From Nocardioides agariphilus (GTDB taxonomy: Bacteria; Actinomycetota; Actinomycetes; Propionibacteriales; Nocardioidaceae), in assembly GCF_015352445.1 (NCBI RefSeq), contig NZ_JADKPO010000005.1:62001-126000 (forward strand): a stretch of DNA of 64,000 bases, written 5' to 3'. Numbering within the stretch: position 1 is the stretch's first letter; the number at the start of each line of letters is the position of its first letter. This document shows positions 42,630 through 52,604 of the stretch, piece after piece. The notes beneath the pieces were generated by a model. That model ran no database searches. It was not told the origin of the DNA and worked only from the letters and a program-made list of their open reading frames with translations. The position numbers and the translations under genes are program-made.

Positions 42630-43529
42630 ATGAACATGCAGCCCGATGGCGCCATCGTCGTGGGCGTCGCCGAGTCCGTCTTCAACGGATGGGCCCTGCG
42701 CTGGGCGGCCGAGCAGGCACGTCTCGAGGGCCGTGCGCTCACTCTCGCGAACGCAGCCGGGCCGGTGGCGGGAACGTGGAGTGAGCACGGCATGGACGCG
42801 CTGCCCCATTCCTCCGAGATGCTGCGCGAGCACGGTGAGGCCCTGCTGGCCCGGGCCCGGGAGGTAGTCGAGAAGGCCGCGCCGGAAGTCGAGATCCGTG
42901 AGGTCTTCGAGATCATCGACCCCACGACCCTCCTCACCCAGCTCTCCACCACCGCCCACCTCCTGGTGCTCGGATCCCGGGGTCGTCGTCCGGTGCGCAG
43001 TCATCTGCTGGGCTCCGTGGGCCTGGCCGTCGTGCGCCACGCCTCCTGCCCCGTCGTCGTGCACCGCCCCGGCGACCAGCCGGGATCCGTGCACCGCGGC
43101 GTGGTCGTCGCAGCCGACGCCACCGAGCAGTCGAGGCCCGTCTTGGCCTTCGCGTTCCGCGAGGCCAGCCTGCGCAGGCTGCCGTTGAAGGCTGTGCACT
43201 ACGTCTACGACGTGCGGTCCACGCTCGTGGGCGCGCCTTTGTCGAGCATCATGAGCGAGGACACCGAGCAACACGAGGTCGCGCTCTCCGAGTCCCTCGC
43301 GGGCTTGCGTGAGGACTTCCCGGATGTGCCCGTCAGCGTCGACATGCTGCCCGGCCTGCTTCCTGAGCAGGGTCTGACCGAGCTCAGCCAGAACGCCGAC
43401 CTCCTCGTCGTGGGGACCCACCACCGCGGCATCCTGAGCCGGATGCTGGGCGGGTCGGTGTCGCAGGCGGTGCTGGAGCACGCTTCCGGTCCGGTCGCTG
43501 TCGTACCGACCTCGTGGGTGGGCGACTGA
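42630..43529 (+). CDS. Two-domain universal stress protein, ATP-binding type
   Basis: The 299-residue protein has domain 1 with the intact motif GSRGRRPVRSHLLGS, and domain 2 with the near-intact GTHHRGILSRMLGGS. The start of domain 1 (VVGVAESVFNGWALRWAAEQA) lacks the usual VDGS. It is the USP most likely to bind ATP in both halves. GAAGGGAGCACAAG precedes the ATG. Confidence 0.92.
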   Translation: MNMQPDGAIVVGVAESVFNGWALRWAAEQARLEGRALTLANAAGPVAGTWSEHGMDALPHSSEMLREHGEALLARAREVVEKAAPEVEIREVFEIIDPTTLLTQLSTTAHLLVLGSRGRRPVRSHLLGSVGLAVVRHASCPVVVHRPGDQPGSVHRGVVVAADATEQSRPVLAFAFREASLRRLPLKAVHYVYDVRSTLVGAPLSSIMSEDTEQHEVALSESLAGLREDFPDVPVSVDMLPGLLPEQGLTELSQNADLLVVGTHHRGILSRMLGGSVSQAVLEHASGPVAVVPTSWVGD

Positions 43530-43605
43530 GCCCCTGAGCGAGAGTCGTGGCGCGGCCGCTGGTGGCGCGATCCACAGTGCGCTCGGCTGAGCCCGAAAGT
43601 GCCGC

Positions 43606-43641
43606 GGGCCCATGGTCCTCCGACGGGAGGGCCATGGGCCC
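43606..43641. terminator. Long hairpin, terminator-like, built from two DosR-like sequences
   Basis: The arms GGGCCCATGG (43606-43615) and CCATGGGCCC (43632-43641) pair perfectly. Inside, CCTCC (43617-43621) pairs with GGAGG (43626-43630) around a GACG loop, leaving one T-G wobble, so all but four bases of the 36 can pair. It lies 77 bases after the USP stop and 95 bases before the next gene. There is no T-tract. The left arm also reads as GGGCC-CATG-GTCCT, a DosR-like box. Confidence 0.65.
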
Positions 43642-43735
43642 TTACGCGTGCCCCGCGTGGCGCGGAGCCTGGGAGGGTCCGAAGAGTCGCCCGCAGGCCC
43701 ATAGGGGGATCGGACCCGAGCCCCGAGGAGGAGCC

Positions 43736-44110
43736 ATGATCGCCGCAGCATTTCTCATCGTCCTGATCGTGCTTGTCGCCACGGTCGCTGTCGCAGGCGG
43801 CTTGCGCCGCGTGGTGCGCGACGAGGCCGCTGTCGAGAGGCGACTGCTGGCACCTGGCACGCCCACCTTGCGCTATGCCGTCCCGGCGGGCGTCGACGCG
43901 GCCAACCTCCGGGCGGCAGTCGCGCGCGCCGGCTTCACGGCGATCGTGGGCACGACCGACACCCGGCAGTGCCTCCAGGTGGAGTGCTCGGAGGGAGATC
44001 GCGCGCGTCTTCGGCGTCAGATCGAGGATGCGCACGAGAGCGCGTACGACGGCACCGAGCTGGACCTGCGGCCCGTGGTCTTCGAGGACGAGAAGCCCTC
44101 TGCTGCCTGA
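43736..44110 (+). CDS. Small membrane-anchored protein
   Basis: The 124-residue protein has one N-terminal membrane segment (IAAAFLIVLIVLVATVAVAGG, about 2-22), then a soluble domain with VPAGVDAANLRAAVARAGF and a metal- or ligand-free-looking ferredoxin-like pattern (LQVECSEGDRARLRRQIEDAHESAY). I recognise no family. GAGGAGGAGCC gives a strong ribosome site. It converges on the aldolase gene. Confidence 0.72.
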   Translation: MIAAAFLIVLIVLVATVAVAGGLRRVVRDEAAVERRLLAPGTPTLRYAVPAGVDAANLRAAVARAGFTAIVGTTDTRQCLQVECSEGDRARLRRQIEDAHESAYDGTELDLRPVVFEDEKPSAA

Positions 44111-44137
44111 GGCCGACCCGTTCGGGCCGGCGAGGCT

Positions 44138-45166
44138 TCAGGCCGAAGAGGCCTCCATCTCCGGCCGGTAGCTGCCGTACCTCGCGGCCCCGTTGAGCGC
44201 TGCCCGGTTGACCAGCGCTGCCTGCGCTGCGGCGCGGTTGGCGTCCTCGCCGGCCCACGCACGCAGTACCGGTCCCTGCAGCGCACGCCCGAACGAGAAG
44301 CTGAGCTCCCAGGGCTGCGGGGGGTGACGGTTGATGGCGTCCAGCCGCGAGGTGGCCTGCTCGTCGGTCTGGCCGCCGGAGAGGAAGACGATGCCGGGTA
44401 CAGCGGCCGGCACCGCGCGCCGGAGCACCTCCAGGGTCCTGACCGCGACCGCCTCGTCGTCGGCCTGGTCGGGAGAGTCCGTGCCGGCGAGCACCATGTT
44501 GGGCTTGAGCAAGGTGGCCTCGAGCCGTACCCGGTGTCGCGCCAGGTGGTCGTAGACCGCCCGCAGCACGTCCGCCGTGACCTCCGCGCAGCGTTCGACG
44601 CTGTGGGTGCCGTCCATCAGCACCTCGGGCTCGACGATCGGGACCAGGCCCGCCTCCTGCGCGAGAGCGGCGTACCGGGCCAGCGCGTGCGCGTTCGCCT
44701 CGATGCAGGTGGCGGTCGGCCTGTTGTCCCCGATCCGGAGGACCGCGCGCCACTTGGCGAACCGGGCTCCGAGGGAGACGTACTCCTCCATCCGGCCACG
44801 CAGGCCGTCCAGACCGTCGGTGACCACCTCGTCGGCGAACCCCGCGAGGGGCTTGGTGCCGGCGTCGACCTTGATGCCCGGGACGATCCCCGCTGCGCTG
44901 AGGACCTCGGCGAAGGGCCGCCCGTCGTCGCAGCGCTGACGGATGGTCTCGTCGAAGAGGATGACGCCGCTGATGTAGTCCCCGAGTCCCTCGGTGGTGA
45001 ACAGGAGCTCGCGGTAGGCCCGCCGCGTCGGCTCCGTCGACTCCACCCCGATGCCGGCCAGTCGCTTGGCCATCGTGGGCGTGCTCTCGTCCGCGGCGAG
45101 GATGCCCTTGCCGGACGCCACCAGAGCCTGTGCGGTGTGCTCCATCGAGTGCTGGGTCGTGGTCAT
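44138..45166 (-). CDS. fba: Class I fructose-bisphosphate aldolase
   Basis: The 342-residue protein is of the eukaryotic-type class I family: GKGILAADESTPTMAKRL near the N-terminus, GIVPGIKVDAGTKPLAG, and the Schiff-base lysine in EATLLKPNMVLAG (about residue 215). It needs no metal, unlike the class II aldolase usual for actinobacteria, so it could work under iron- or zinc-poor or oxidative conditions. CCGAGGAGCGACC precedes the ATG. The divergent gap contains an unusual inverted repeat (45253-45270). Confidence 0.94.
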   Translation of the reverse strand: MTTTQHSMEHTAQALVASGKGILAADESTPTMAKRLAGIGVESTEPTRRAYRELLFTTEGLGDYISGVILFDETIRQRCDDGRPFAEVLSAAGIVPGIKVDAGTKPLAGFADEVVTDGLDGLRGRMEEYVSLGARFAKWRAVLRIGDNRPTATCIEANAHALARYAALAQEAGLVPIVEPEVLMDGTHSVERCAEVTADVLRAVYDHLARHRVRLEATLLKPNMVLAGTDSPDQADDEAVAVRTLEVLRRAVPAAVPGIVFLSGGQTDEQATSRLDAINRHPPQPWELSFSFGRALQGPVLRAWAGEDANRAAAQAALVNRAALNGAARYGSYRPEMEASSA

Positions 45167-45252
45167 GGTCGCTCCTCGGCGTCGTTGGGACACGTGAGGT
45201 GTCCCTCTCGCTGATCGTGCCCCGGTCTGGAGGCACCGCGCCCCGGCCGGAG

Positions 45253-45270
45253 GTCCCGACCGTTCGGGAC
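45253..45270. repeat. 18-bp everted-type inverted repeat
   Basis: GTCCCGA-CCGT-TCGGGAC has perfect 7-base arms with a 4-base centre. The arms are those of the extended DosR box (TCGGGAC and GTCCCGA) but in exchanged order. It lies 86 bases before the aldolase start and 97 bases before the ABC ATPase. Confidence 0.6.
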
Positions 45271-45366
45271 GATCGACCGCCAGCGCGGCGAACCCATGTC
45301 GTTGGTCCGCCACCTCGGGCACTTCGTCCCTGTCGACGTCCGGGTGTCGTGACAAAGGCTGAGGTC

Positions 45367-46152
45367 ATGACCACCTCACGTCGTGGGCTGCCGCCCGCCA
45401 TCGAAGAGGCTCCCGTGCAGGTTGCGCCGGTGCTCGCGGCCAGCGCGCAGCACGCGGGCAAGGTCTACGGCAGCGGGGAGACCGCGGTCACTGCGCTCGA
45501 CGACGTGTCCCTCGACCTGCCATCAGGCCAGTTCACGGCCATCATGGGGCCGTCGGGCTCGGGCAAGTCGACCCTCATGCACTGTCTGGCGGGCCTGGAC
45601 ACGCTCACGAGCGGTCAGGCACTGGTGGGTGGGACGGACCTGGCCACCTTGAGCGACAGGGAACGCACGATCCTGCGCCGGGACCGGCTGGGCTTCGTGT
45701 TCCAGGCCTTCAACCTGCTCCCGACCCTCACCGCCGAGGAGAACATCACCCTGCCCGTCGACCTGGCCGGCCGCAGCCCGGAGCAGGGATGGCTGGACAT
45801 CGTCGTGGCGAAGCTGAACCTGGCCGACCGGCTCAGGCACCGCCCCGCGGAGCTCTCGGGAGGCCAGCAGCAGCGGGTCGCCGTGGCCCGGGCACTGATC
45901 ACGCGTCCTGACGTGGTCTTCGCCGACGAGCCGACAGGGGCTCTGGACCGCAAGGCCGGGATCGAGCTGCTGCGCTTCCTGCGGTCCGTCGTGGACGACC
46001 TGGGCCAGACGGTCGTGATGGTCACCCACGACCCGGGTGCAGCGGCCTATGCCGACCGGGTGGTGTTCCTCGTCGACGGCCGGATCGTCGAGCAGATCGG
46101 TGACCCGACCCGCGAACGGATCCTCGAGATCATGGGTCGGCTGGGCGACTGA
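45367..46152 (+). CDS. ABC transporter ATP-binding subunit (MacB/LolD type)
   Basis: The 261-residue ATPase has Walker A GPSGSGKST near 61, Q-loop FVFQAFNLLPTLTAEENITLP, signature LSGGQQQRVA, Walker B VVFADEPTGALD. The Q-loop text is typical of MacB/LolD ATPases that partner FtsX-type permeases. A longer version starting at GTG 45348 is possible. It is followed after 2 bases by the permease. Confidence 0.94.
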   Translation: MTTSRRGLPPAIEEAPVQVAPVLAASAQHAGKVYGSGETAVTALDDVSLDLPSGQFTAIMGPSGSGKSTLMHCLAGLDTLTSGQALVGGTDLATLSDRERTILRRDRLGFVFQAFNLLPTLTAEENITLPVDLAGRSPEQGWLDIVVAKLNLADRLRHRPAELSGGQQQRVAVARALITRPDVVFADEPTGALDRKAGIELLRFLRSVVDDLGQTVVMVTHDPGAAAYADRVVFLVDGRIVEQIGDPTRERILEIMGRLGD

Positions 46153-46154
46153 CC

Positions 46155-48686
46155 ATGCTCCGGCTCTCGATCCGCAACCTCCTGGCCGGCAAGCTACGGC
46201 TGTTCCTCACTGTGGCAGCCGTGACCGTCGGCGTGTCCTTCGTGTCTGGCACCTTCGTGCTCTCGGACACGATGGCCAAGGCGTTCGACGGGCTGTACGT
46301 CGGCCTCACCTCCGGCACCGATGTCGTGGTGAAGTCGAAGGCCGCCTTCGAGGCTGACGTCACGACCAACGGGGGACAGGTCCGGCCCATCGACGAGGCG
46401 ATGGTCGACGAGGTGCGAGGCGTGCCCGGAGTCGCGTTGGCCCGAGGTGGGGTGACCGGCTTCGCGCTGATCCTGGACAGGCACGGCAAGCCGATCCAGC
46501 CCGGCGGTGCGCCGACGATCGGCGCGAGCGTGGGCGACATCCGGCTCGCGGGCGACTTCGTCTACCGACAAGGTGACCAGCCGACCCGGTCCGACCAGGT
46601 GGCGATCGATGCGCGCACCGCTGAGCAGGCCGGCTTCCGTCTCGGCGACCGGGTCGACGTGATCTTCCAGGGCGGTCGCCAGACCTTCACCCTGGTCGGC
46701 ATCATCGGGTTCGGCGAGACCGACAGCCTCCTCGGCGCGACGATGGCCGGCTTCGACCTCACCACCGCCCAGCGGGTCCTCGACAAGGTGGGCCTGGTCG
46801 ACGAGGTCGACGTGCAGGCCGAACCCGGAGTGAGCCCGGCGCAGCTGCGCGACCGGATCGCGGCGATCCTGCCGGACCACGTCGAGGCCCTCACCGGCGA
46901 CCAGGTGGCCGCCGACGGGTCGGCCGCGGTTCGCGACGCCATGGGCGTCTTCACCACGGTGCTGCTGGTGTTCGCCGGCATCTCCGTGCTCGTGGGCTCC
47001 TTCGTCATCTGGAACACCTTCAACGTGCTCGTCGCCCAGCGCAGGCGCGAGGTGGCGCTGCTCCGCGCCGTGGGTGCGACCCGTCGCCAGGTCCTGGGTG
47101 GGGTCCTGCTCGAGGCGCTGCTCGTCGGGAGCTTCTCCGGCGCGCTGGGGCTGGTGCTGGGCGTCGCCCTGGCTGCGGGCATCCGCTCCCTCCTGACGCT
47201 CATCGGGGTCGAGATGCCGACGACCACACCGGCCGTGGAGATGCGCACGATCGTGGCAGCGCTGCTGGTGGGGATCGTGGTCACCATGGTCGCCGCGGTC
47301 GCGCCCGCCTGGGCCGCCACGCGGGTCTCCCCGATGGAGGCGCTGCGCGACGCCGTACCGACGCGGTACGCCGTAGGGCGCATGCGGTCGGTCGCTGGCT
47401 GGGTCCTGTTGGCGGCCGGTACGGCCGCTCTGGTCGTCTGCATCGTCGCCGGCAACCAGCGGTGGTGGACGGTGCTCGCCACGTCGGTCACGTTCGCGGG
47501 GCTGGTCGTGGCAGGGCCGACGCTCGCTCGAGCCACTGCCCGGCTCGCCGACCACGGACGCCGCGGAGGCGGCTGGCGGCTGGCCGCGCGCAACATCGCG
47601 CGCAACGCCCGGCGCTCGGCCGCAACGGCCCTGGCCCTCACGATCGGCCTGACCGTCGTGGTGGCGGTCGCGGTCTGCGCGGCCTCACTGCGAGAGTCCG
47701 TAGCGGATGCCGTGAGCGGCGGCAACCGGTCGGACCTCATCCTCGAGCCGGCGGGCGCTGGTCTCGGCGTGAGCCCGTCGGTCGCGGATCTGCTGCGCAG
47801 GCGCGACGACGTCGCCGACGTGGTCGAGCTGCGCGAGACGGGTGCTCGCGTCAACGGTCACGACAGCCTCGTCTCCGCGATGAGCGCGGAGGGACTCGAC
47901 CGCGTCATCGACCTCGGTGTCGAGGAGGGCAGCCTGCAGGCGTTCGGGCCAGGCGGCATCCTGGTCAGCACCCAGGAGGCCGACGACCTCGGGGTCGGCC
48001 CGGGCGACGTGGTGACGGTGATGTTCCCGGAGACGGGTCCGACGACGCTGCGCGTCGCTGCCACCTTCAGCCGGGGCGCCCTGATCAACGCCTCCTACGT
48101 GCTGGCCCTGCCGGACTTCGCCGCCAACGTCACCTCCGAGCTGGACGCCGCGATCCTCGTCGACGCGGCACCGGGAGTCGACCCGGCGCAGGCGAAGACG
48201 GACATCGAGGCAGCCCTGGCCGCCTACCCGAACGTCACCGTCAACAGCCCCGAGGACATCACCGCGAAGGCCCAGGCCTCGGTCAACCAGCTGCTCGGCA
48301 TCGTGACCGCGCTGCTGTTGCTGGCGGTCGTCGTCGCCGTGCTCGGCATCGTGAACACGCTCGTCCTCTCGGTCGTCGAGCGCACGCGGGAGCTCGGTCT
48401 GCTGCGTGCCGTCGGCGGCACCCGGCGGCAGGTGCGATCCGTCGTACGCCGGGAGTCGATCCTGATGTCCCTGCTCGGGGCCGTCACCGGAGTCGCGCTC
48501 GGGACGCTGGCTGGTGTGTCGCTCAGCCGTGCGCTGGTGGCGGAGGGCATCACCACCGTCTCGGTCCCGGTGGTCACCCTGGCGATCTACCTCGTCGTGG
48601 CCGCAGCGGTGGGCGTGCTGGCCGCCGTGGGGCCGGCGCGCCGCGCCAGCAGGGTCGACTTCCTGGGCGCCATCGCCTCCGAGTGA
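46155..48686 (+). CDS. FtsX-type ABC permease (MacB/PCD, duplicated)
   Basis: The 843-residue protein has an N-terminal membrane helix and MacB periplasmic-core-like domain, FtsX domain 1 (about 250-405; VGSFVIWNTFNVLVAQRRREVALLRAVGATRRQVL), a second extracellular domain, and FtsX domain 2 (about 705-840; VNTLVLSVVERTRELGLLRAVGGTRRQV). It works with the adjacent ATPase as a mechanotransmitter or lipid/protein exporter; the substrate is unknown. No DosR-like box is seen before this pair. Confidence 0.94.
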   Translation: MLRLSIRNLLAGKLRLFLTVAAVTVGVSFVSGTFVLSDTMAKAFDGLYVGLTSGTDVVVKSKAAFEADVTTNGGQVRPIDEAMVDEVRGVPGVALARGGVTGFALILDRHGKPIQPGGAPTIGASVGDIRLAGDFVYRQGDQPTRSDQVAIDARTAEQAGFRLGDRVDVIFQGGRQTFTLVGIIGFGETDSLLGATMAGFDLTTAQRVLDKVGLVDEVDVQAEPGVSPAQLRDRIAAILPDHVEALTGDQVAADGSAAVRDAMGVFTTVLLVFAGISVLVGSFVIWNTFNVLVAQRRREVALLRAVGATRRQVLGGVLLEALLVGSFSGALGLVLGVALAAGIRSLLTLIGVEMPTTTPAVEMRTIVAALLVGIVVTMVAAVAPAWAATRVSPMEALRDAVPTRYAVGRMRSVAGWVLLAAGTAALVVCIVAGNQRWWTVLATSVTFAGLVVAGPTLARATARLADHGRRGGGWRLAARNIARNARRSAATALALTIGLTVVVAVAVCAASLRESVADAVSGGNRSDLILEPAGAGLGVSPSVADLLRRRDDVADVVELRETGARVNGHDSLVSAMSAEGLDRVIDLGVEEGSLQAFGPGGILVSTQEADDLGVGPGDVVTVMFPETGPTTLRVAATFSRGALINASYVLALPDFAANVTSELDAAILVDAAPGVDPAQAKTDIEAALAAYPNVTVNSPEDITAKAQASVNQLLGIVTALLLLAVVVAVLGIVNTLVLSVVERTRELGLLRAVGGTRRQVRSVVRRESILMSLLGAVTGVALGTLAGVSLSRALVAEGITTVSVPVVTLAIYLVVAAAVGVLAAVGPARRASRVDFLGAIASE

Positions 48687-48714
48687 TCGTCTCCGACCCG
48701 ACTCGCGAAGGGGC

Positions 48715-49131
48715 TCAGCGAGGGGAGGGCACCACGACGACGGGACACGGTGCTTGGAGCAGGACCTTCTGGGTCACGCGGCTCAGCTGCTTGTCATGAC
48801 TGTCGGGGACCGATCCCATCACGATGAGATCGGCATCCTCAGCCTCCCTCAGGAGCAGGGAGACCGTGTCCGACTCCTCCAGGACCACCTCGTGGGGCAC
48901 GCCCGTGCAGGTCTGGCCCACCAGGTCGGCCAAGCGCCGCTCCAGCGTCGTCGACACGTCGTACTCGGCTCTGGCGGGACGGTGCCCCGGAAGGTCGGGC
49001 AACTGCCACGTGGTCACCACCTTGAGATCAGCGCCCACGGTCGCGGCATACGTCGCGGCCCAGTCCAGCAGGGCGATCGACCGGTCAGAACCGTCGACCG
49101 CGACGACGACGTGCGTATCGCGTTGGGACAT
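48715..49131 (-). CDS. Single-domain universal stress protein
   Basis: The 138-residue protein has one UspA domain, starting HVVVAVDGSDRSIALLDWAATYA. The nucleotide loop GSVPDSHDKQLSRVTQKV departs from the ATP motif. GAGAGGAGGCGAGAGCC is a strong ribosome site. It is divergent from ppsA. A half-conserved DosR-like site lies 54 bases upstream. Confidence 0.9.
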   Translation of the reverse strand: MSQRDTHVVVAVDGSDRSIALLDWAATYAATVGADLKVVTTWQLPDLPGHRPARAEYDVSTTLERRLADLVGQTCTGVPHEVVLEESDTVSLLLREAEDADLIVMGSVPDSHDKQLSRVTQKVLLQAPCPVVVVPSPR

Positions 49132-49184
49132 GGCTCTCGCCTCCTCTCCTCACCACTGTCGTTCCTCGCGGCTTCCAGATGAAG

Positions 49185-49198
49185 TGCCGAAGGTCCCG
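49185..49198. promoter_or_regulatory. DosR-box-like site (divergent usp/ppsA)
   Basis: GTGCC-GAAG-GTCCC has a full right arm and an imperfect left arm. It lies 54 bases from the leftward USP start and 110 bases before ppsA. Confidence 0.4.
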
Positions 49199-49308
49199 TG
49201 CCAGCCGCGACCACGGAGTCGTTGGCCTCTACTCGCAAGCCGCTCGCCGACGGATCGTGGAAGGAGTGCCGCCGCGCCCGGCGTCGGCCTGCCGAGGAGG
49301 GAACCGCC

Positions 49309-51699
<2,391 letters not shown>

Positions 51700-51712
51700 G
51701 GCGCGCGATCTC

Positions 51713-51742
51713 GGGACCAAAGACCCGCTGGGCCATGGTCCT
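51713..51742. promoter_or_regulatory. Tandem DosR-box-like sites
   Basis: GGGAC-CAAA-GACCC (51713-51726) and GGGCC-ATG-GTCCT (51730-51742, 3-base spacer) are 3 bases apart, so their centres are about 16 bases or 1.5 helical turns apart. TACCGT at 51774-51779 is a possible -10. The gene starts at 51829. Confidence 0.6.
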
Positions 51743-51828
51743 GAGCCTCTGCGGCGACCACCCGGTTGATTCCTACCGTCAGATCAGTGCGGCGATGACG
51801 GATCGCAGCCAGGAAAGGGAGAACCATC

Positions 51829-52422
51829 ATGCGATCGGCATTCGACAAGCTCATCTCTTGGACGGGGCTCGCCCTCGTCGCGCTTCTGCTGGCGGCGGGA
51901 GGCCTGCTCACCTGGGCCAACCAGTTCGTGGGAGACCAGGTTCACGACCAGCTGGTCATGCAGGACATCACCATGCCCGAGGGCGACGCGCTCAAGAGCG
52001 TCCCCGAGGCCGACGCCGCCGCGCTCAAGCAGTACGCCGGCAGCAAGCTCGACACCGGCCCGGAGGCCAAGGCCTTCGCCGACCACTACATCCTGGCCCA
52101 CATGAACGCGGCCGGTGACGGACGCACCTACGAGGAGGTCAGCGGCGAGTTCATCGCGCTGTCGGACGAGCAGAAGGCATCCGAGGAAGGCCAGGCGCTG
52201 GCCGGGCTCCGCCAGACGCTGTTCATGGGCAACACCCTGCGCGGCCTGCTCCTCTACGGCTACGCGTTCGCCACGATCGGCACCATCGCAGGCATCGCCG
52301 CCATCGTCTCCTTCGTCGGAGCGGGCGTCCTGCTGGTGCTCGTCGCGCTCGGCTTCCGCCACGCTCGTCGCGAAGGGCATCTCGACCAGCCGCAGACGGG
52401 ACGAGTGCCCCAGCCCGTCTGA
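51829..52422 (+). CDS. Membrane protein with extracytoplasmic domain
   Basis: The 197-residue protein has one helix near the N-terminus (about 10-30, TGLALVALLLAAGGLLTWAN), an acidic loop of about 105 residues (VPEADAAALKQYAGSK, YILAHMNAAGDGRTYEEVSGEF) and two C-terminal helices (about 142-175). I recognise no functional family. Strong ribosome site AGGAAAGGGAG. Two DosR-like boxes upstream and a strong terminator downstream mark it as a single-gene unit. Confidence 0.75.
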   Translation: MRSAFDKLISWTGLALVALLLAAGGLLTWANQFVGDQVHDQLVMQDITMPEGDALKSVPEADAAALKQYAGSKLDTGPEAKAFADHYILAHMNAAGDGRTYEEVSGEFIALSDEQKASEEGQALAGLRQTLFMGNTLRGLLLYGYAFATIGTIAGIAAIVSFVGAGVLLVLVALGFRHARREGHLDQPQTGRVPQPV

Positions 52423-52436
52423 CGAGACACCGGAAT

Positions 52437-52465
52437 CCTCCCGGGACCCCGTGGGTCCCGGGAGG
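52437..52465. terminator. Strong hairpin terminator
   Basis: CCTCCCGGGACCC (52437-52449) pairs perfectly with GGGTCCCGGGAGG (52453-52465) around a 3-base CGT loop. It lies 14 bases after the membrane protein stop. There is no long T-run (TTCTG follows), as is common in high-GC actinobacteria. Confidence 0.8.
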
Positions 52466-52504
52466 TTCTGCGTCCGTAGGCCACGACCGGTCGTGCGTGG
52501 GCCA

Positions 52505-52518
52505 GGGACCATGGTCCC
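52505..52518. promoter_or_regulatory. Perfect DosR-box-like palindrome
   Basis: GGGAC-CATG-GTCCC is a perfect 14-base palindrome, the best match in the window. It lies 86 bases upstream of the MgtA-type ATPase gene. Confidence 0.7.
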
Positions 52519-52604
52519 GGGTCGCGGCGACGCACGTCACTGTCGAGCCGCCGAGGCGACGGCGAGACTCTGAATGGAGGTCGGCCCCGACCGGCAGAGG
52601 AGGC

